From NCBI RefSeq assembly GCF_000746095.1, contig NZ_JQKP01000002.1, positions 248,001 through 312,000 on the forward strand: 64,000 bases of DNA, written 5' to 3'. Both the position numbers and the translations under genes were made by a program. Each line of letters starts with the position of its first letter. Positions within the stretch are counted from its first letter, which is position 1. Shown here one piece after another: positions 61,268 to 64,000 of the stretch. This stretch comes from Ferriphaselus sp. R-1. Its GTDB lineage: Bacteria > Pseudomonadota > Gammaproteobacteria > Burkholderiales > Gallionellaceae. Below the pieces are notes generated by a model. It was not told where the DNA came from and searched no databases. It worked only from the letters and a program-made list of their open reading frames with translations.

Positions 61268-61905
61268 TGGCAGGAAAAAACATACTGATAGTCGATGACG
61301 AGGTGGGTATACGCGAATTGCTGTCTGAGATCCTGTACGACGAGGGTTACAGCGTTCATCTGGCCGAGAATGCGGCACAGGCGAGGCAATTCCGCAGTCG
61401 CCAACAGCCGGACCTGGTGTTGCTCGACATCTGGATGCCGGACACGGACGGTGTCAGCCTGCTCAAGGAGTGGGTGGCAGACGGGCTGCTGACCATGCCG
61501 GTCATCATGATGTCCGGCCACGGCACCATCGAAACGGCGGTGGAGGCTACGCGCATAGGCGCAGTCGATTTTCTGGAGAAGCCGGTCGCTTTGCAGAAGC
61601 TGTTGACTACGGTCGCCAAGGCTATCAAGCAGGACTTCCAGAAGCGCTTGCCCGAGTCGACGGCTGCGGCGGTCGAGAGCGGTGTGACGGAGGGAGGTGC
61701 CACGACCCTGCCGCTGGACCTGCCCTTGCGCGAGGCTAGAGAGAATTTCGAGCGACTCTACTTCGAGCACCACATACGCAAGGAACACGGGAATATCACC
61801 CACATCGCAGACAAAGTAGGTCTGGAGCGTACTCATCTTCATCGCAAATTGAAGCAATTGGGCATACGGGTAGGCAAGAAAGAGGCCGACCCTTCTACCG
61901 AATGA
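61264..61905 (+). CDS. ntrX: NtrX-like response regulator lacking the AAA+ domain
   Basis: The 213-residue protein has a receiver (residues 5-125; D55 in LVLLDIWMPDTDG, lysine in FLEKPVALQKL). A short linker leads straight to a Fis-type HTH (about 168-208: ENFERLYFEHHIRK ... VGLERTHLHRKLKQLGI). The sigma-54 AAA+ domain with GAFTGA, present in classical NtrX, is absent. So it cannot activate sigma-54 polymerase alone and may act more like RegA/PrrA. The start overlaps ntrY. Confidence 0.88.
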   Translation: MMAGKNILIVDDEVGIRELLSEILYDEGYSVHLAENAAQARQFRSRQQPDLVLLDIWMPDTDGVSLLKEWVADGLLTMPVIMMSGHGTIETAVEATRIGAVDFLEKPVALQKLLTTVAKAIKQDFQKRLPESTAAAVESGVTEGGATTLPLDLPLREARENFERLYFEHHIRKEHGNITHIADKVGLERTHLHRKLKQLGIRVGKKEADPSTE

Positions 61906-61918
61906 ACTGTATTCATGG

Positions 61919-61947
61919 TTGCCCTAAACAGGGCGCTGCGGCATAAT
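61919..61947 (+). promoter_or_regulatory. Predicted promoter of the transketolase gene
   Basis: TTGCCC (61919-61924) and CATAAT (61942-61947) are 17 bases apart, 67 bases before the transketolase start. A small GCCC-N6-GGGC stem lies across the -35 and spacer. Confidence 0.55.
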
Positions 61948-62014
61948 CGACCACCCCAACCAGATAAACTTACCCAAATCTGCTATATCGGGAAGCACAG
62001 GAGACTAGAGGAAA

Positions 62015-64000
62015 ATGGCTTCGGAACGCAAAGTAACCCCCCCCAAATACAACGACATCACCGGCGCGATTCGCATGCTTGCGGTCGATGCGGTGCAAAA
62101 AGCCAATTCTGGCCACCCTGGCGCGCCGATGGGTATGGCTGAGATTGCGGAAGTGCTGTGGAACCACCACCTGCGTCACAACCCGGCCAACCCCAAGTGG
62201 GCCGACCGCGACCGCTTCGTGCAGTCGAACGGTCATGGTTCCATGCTGATCTACGCACTCTTGCACCTGACCGGTTACGATCTGCCGATCGAAGAGCTGA
62301 AGCGCTTCCGCCAGATGCACTCCAAGACTCCTGGTCACCCTGAGTATGGTTACACCGTAGGTGTCGAGACCACCACCGGCCCGCTGGGCCAAGGCATCAC
62401 CAATGCCGTGGGCATGGCGATGGCCGAAAAACTGCTGGCCAACGAATTCAACAAGCCCGGCCACGAGATCGTCAATCATCACACCTATGTGTTCATGGGC
62501 GACGGCTGCATGATGGAGGGTATCTCGCATGAAGCCTGCGCGCTGGCTGGTACCTGGGGTCTGGGCAAGCTGATCGCCTTCTGGGACGACAACAACATCT
62601 CCATCGACGGTCACATCGACGGCTGGTACACCGATGATACCGCCAAGCGTTTCGAGGCCTATGGCTGGCATGTGATCGCGGATGTCGAGGGTCACGTTCC
62701 CGAGGAGATCGATGCTGCGATCGAGGCGGCCAAGGCGGTCACCGACAAGCCGACCCTGATCTGCTGCAAGACCGTGATCGGTGCTGGCTCCCCCAACAAG
62801 GAAGGCACCCACGACGTGCATGGCGCTGCGCTGGGTGATGCCGAAGTGGCTGCCACCCGTGCCCACATCGGCTGGAACTACGCACCGTTCGAGATCCCTG
62901 CCCATGTGTACGAGGCTTGGGATGCGCGCACTGCAGGTGAGGGGCTGGAGACGCTGTGGAACAACAAGTTCGCCGAATACCGTGCCGCTTACCCGAAAGA
63001 GGCTGCCGAGTTCGAGCGCCGCATGGCGGGTGATCTGCCGGCTAACTGGGAAGCTCATGTGGCCCAGGCCATCGCTGCGGTCAACGCCAAGGGTGAGACC
63101 ATCGCCACTCGCAAGGCTTCGCAGAACGCCATCAATGCGCTGCAACCCGCGTTGCCCGAATTCTTGGGCGGCTCCGCCGACCTGACCGGTTCCAACCTGA
63201 CCAACTGGACAGGCGCGCACCACGTTTCCGGCAAGAAGCCCGGCAACTACATCAGCTACGGCGTGCGCGAGTTCGGCATGTCCCACATCATGAACGGTAT
63301 GGCACTGCATGGTGGTCTGCTGCCGTTCGGTGGCACGTTCCTGATGTTCTCTGAATACGCCCGCAATGCGCTGCGCATGTCGGCTCTGATGAAGCAACGC
63401 GTGATCTATGTGTTCACCCATGACTCCATCGGTCTGGGCGAAGACGGTCCGACCCACCAGCCGGTGGAGCAGACCACTACGCTGCGCTATATCCCTAACA
63501 TGGATGTCTGGCGTCCGTGCGACACCACCGAGTCCATCGTGAGCTGGGCGTGTGCCGTCGAGCGCAAGACCGGCCCGGCTTCCTTGATCTTCAGCCGTCA
63601 GAACCTGCAGTTCCAGAAGCGCTCCGACGCGCAGATCGCCGACATCCGCAAGGGTGGCTATGTGCTGTCCGAGGCCGCAGGCGGCAAGCCACAGGCGATC
63701 ATCATTGCCACTGGCTCCGAAGTCGAGTTGGCGATGAAGGCGCAAGCCGCATTGGCCGCTGAAGGCGTGAACGTGCGCGTGGTCTCCATGCCGTCTACCA
63801 ATGTGTTTGATCGTCAGGACCAGGCCTACAAGGACAGCGTGCTGGTCCCGGGCGTGAAGCGCGTGGCGGTCGAGGCAGGCGTGACCGGCTTCTGGTACAA
63901 GTACGTGGGCCTGGAGGGCAAGGTGATCGGCATGGATTGCTTCGGTGAATCCGCCCCGGCACCTGAGCTGTTCAAGCACTTCGGTTTCACCGTCGAGAAC
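62015..64000 (+). CDS. tkt: Transketolase, 3' end cut by the window edge
   Basis: 662 residues are visible, nearly the whole protein. The TPP motif is [14 protein letters not shown], with [15 protein letters not shown] at the N terminus, [35 protein letters not shown], and the pyrimidine domain [14 protein letters not shown]. The C-terminal domain ends near [14 protein letters not shown]; only a few residues are missing. AGAGGAAA precedes the ATG. It serves the pentose phosphate pathway and the Calvin cycle. An open frame of about 669 codons on the opposite strand is a shadow. Confidence 0.96.
   Translation, partial: MASERKVTPPKYNDITGAIRMLAVDAVQKANSGHPGAPMGMAEIAEVLWNHHLRHNPANPKWADRDRFVQSNGHGSMLIYALLHLTGYDLPIEELKRFRQMHSKTPGHPEYGYTVGVETTTGPLGQGITNAVGMAMAEKLLANEFNKPGHEIVNHHTYVFMGDGCMMEGISHEACALAGTWGLGKLIAFWDDNNISIDGHIDGWYTDDTAKRFEAYGWHVIADVEGHVPEEIDAAIEAAKAVTDKPTLICCKTVIGAGSPNKEGTHDVHGAALGDAEVAATRAHIGWNYAPFEIPAHVYEAWDARTAGEGLETLWNNKFAEYRAAYPKEAAEFERRMAGDLPANWEAHVAQAIAAVNAKGETIATRKASQNAINALQPALPEFLGGSADLTGSNLTNWTGAHHVSGKKPGNYISYGVREFGMSHIMNGMALHGGLLPFGGTFLMFSEYARNALRMSALMKQRVIYVFTHDSIGLGEDGPTHQPVEQTTTLRYIPNMDVWRPCDTTESIVSWACAVERKTGPASLIFSRQNLQFQKRSDAQIADIRKGGYVLSEAAGGKPQAIIIATGSEVELAMKAQAALAAEGVNVRVVSMPSTNVFDRQDQAYKDSVLVPGVKRVAVEAGVTGFWYKYVGLEGKVIGMDCFGESAPAPELFKHFGFTVEN

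Noticed and set aside
61970-63979. Open frame of about 669 codons opposite tkt
   Set aside because: Antisense shadow of transketolase with the same low-complexity character and no motif.

Overview
The window reads as a continuous piece of a betaproteobacterial chromosome. Nearly every gene is a housekeeping gene, and the neighbourhoods are ones I associate with Betaproteobacteria: gcvT-gcvH-gcvP behind a tandem glycine riboswitch, smg-topA next to dprA and a LysM gene, def-fmt-rsmB-DUF4390-ntrY-ntrX, a gshA/PTS cluster, and the bio operon. Gene content (class I fructose bisphosphatase, transketolase, carbonic anhydrase, bacteriohemerythrin, a Sco copper chaperone, a regulatory PTS without a sugar permease) would suit an autotrophic freshwater member of the Nitrosomonadales, perhaps Gallionellaceae-like. 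That placement is inference from content and order, not from a search. I see no transposase, prophage, rRNA or CRISPR array.

Layout. 1-4.1 kb: edge of a surface-polysaccharide region (glycosyltransferase, sugar aminotransferase, MBOAT acyltransferase with an SGNH-like partner). 4.1-10.5 kb, minus strand: glycine cleavage operon with promoter, two-aptamer riboswitch and intrinsic terminator, followed by a PfkB kinase and a glycine-zipper lipoprotein. 10.5-17.9 kb: an AT-richer block with a D,D-carboxypeptidase and D-amino acid transaminase pair, then gyrB, dnaN and dnaA with DnaA boxes and a candidate origin. 18-25.7 kb: lipoprotein, ychF, exonuclease III, LPS core genes waaC/waaA, lolA, ftsK. 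25.7-28.3 kb: NarL-type regulator and hybrid kinase. 28.3-34.1 kb: bioB-F-H-C-D running into a copper/cytochrome-assembly pair. 34.1-36.1 kb: comF, trmL, tcdA. 36.3-38.3 kb: a FixJ-like regulator with Glu at the phosphorylation site and a CBS-GGDEF cyclase. 38.4-42.6 kb: purU, fbp, purE, purC, carbonic anhydrase, tRNA-Arg(CCG). 42.7-48.0 kb, minus strand: gshA, apbE, EIIA, HPr, EI, plus a hemerythrin. 48.2-50.7 kb: ybiT and murI. 50.7-55.8 kb, minus strand: LysM, dprA, smg, topA. 55.9-61.9 kb: def to ntrX. 62.0 kb to the edge: transketolase, truncated.

How the parts relate. The glycine cleavage enzymes make 5,10-methylene-THF and sense glycine through the leader RNA. PurU, PurE and PurC, and Fmt also use or connect to one-carbon and purine metabolism. 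WaaC/WaaA, LolA, MurI, the D,D-carboxypeptidase and the MBOAT pair build the envelope. EI-HPr-EIIA, NtrYX, the hybrid kinase pair and the CBS-GGDEF unit are regulatory.

The observation I consider most worth checking is in the glycine riboswitch. A heptamer-based inverted repeat lies inside the P3a hairpin of aptamer 2, lengthening it from about 14 nt (the matching segment of aptamer 1) to 112 nt while keeping the conserved cores. A related repeat sits at the other end of gcvT. Others are the AT-rich origin block in GC-rich surroundings, the Glu-for-Asp regulator beside a four-CBS diguanylate cyclase, and apbE in the position where I expect gshB.
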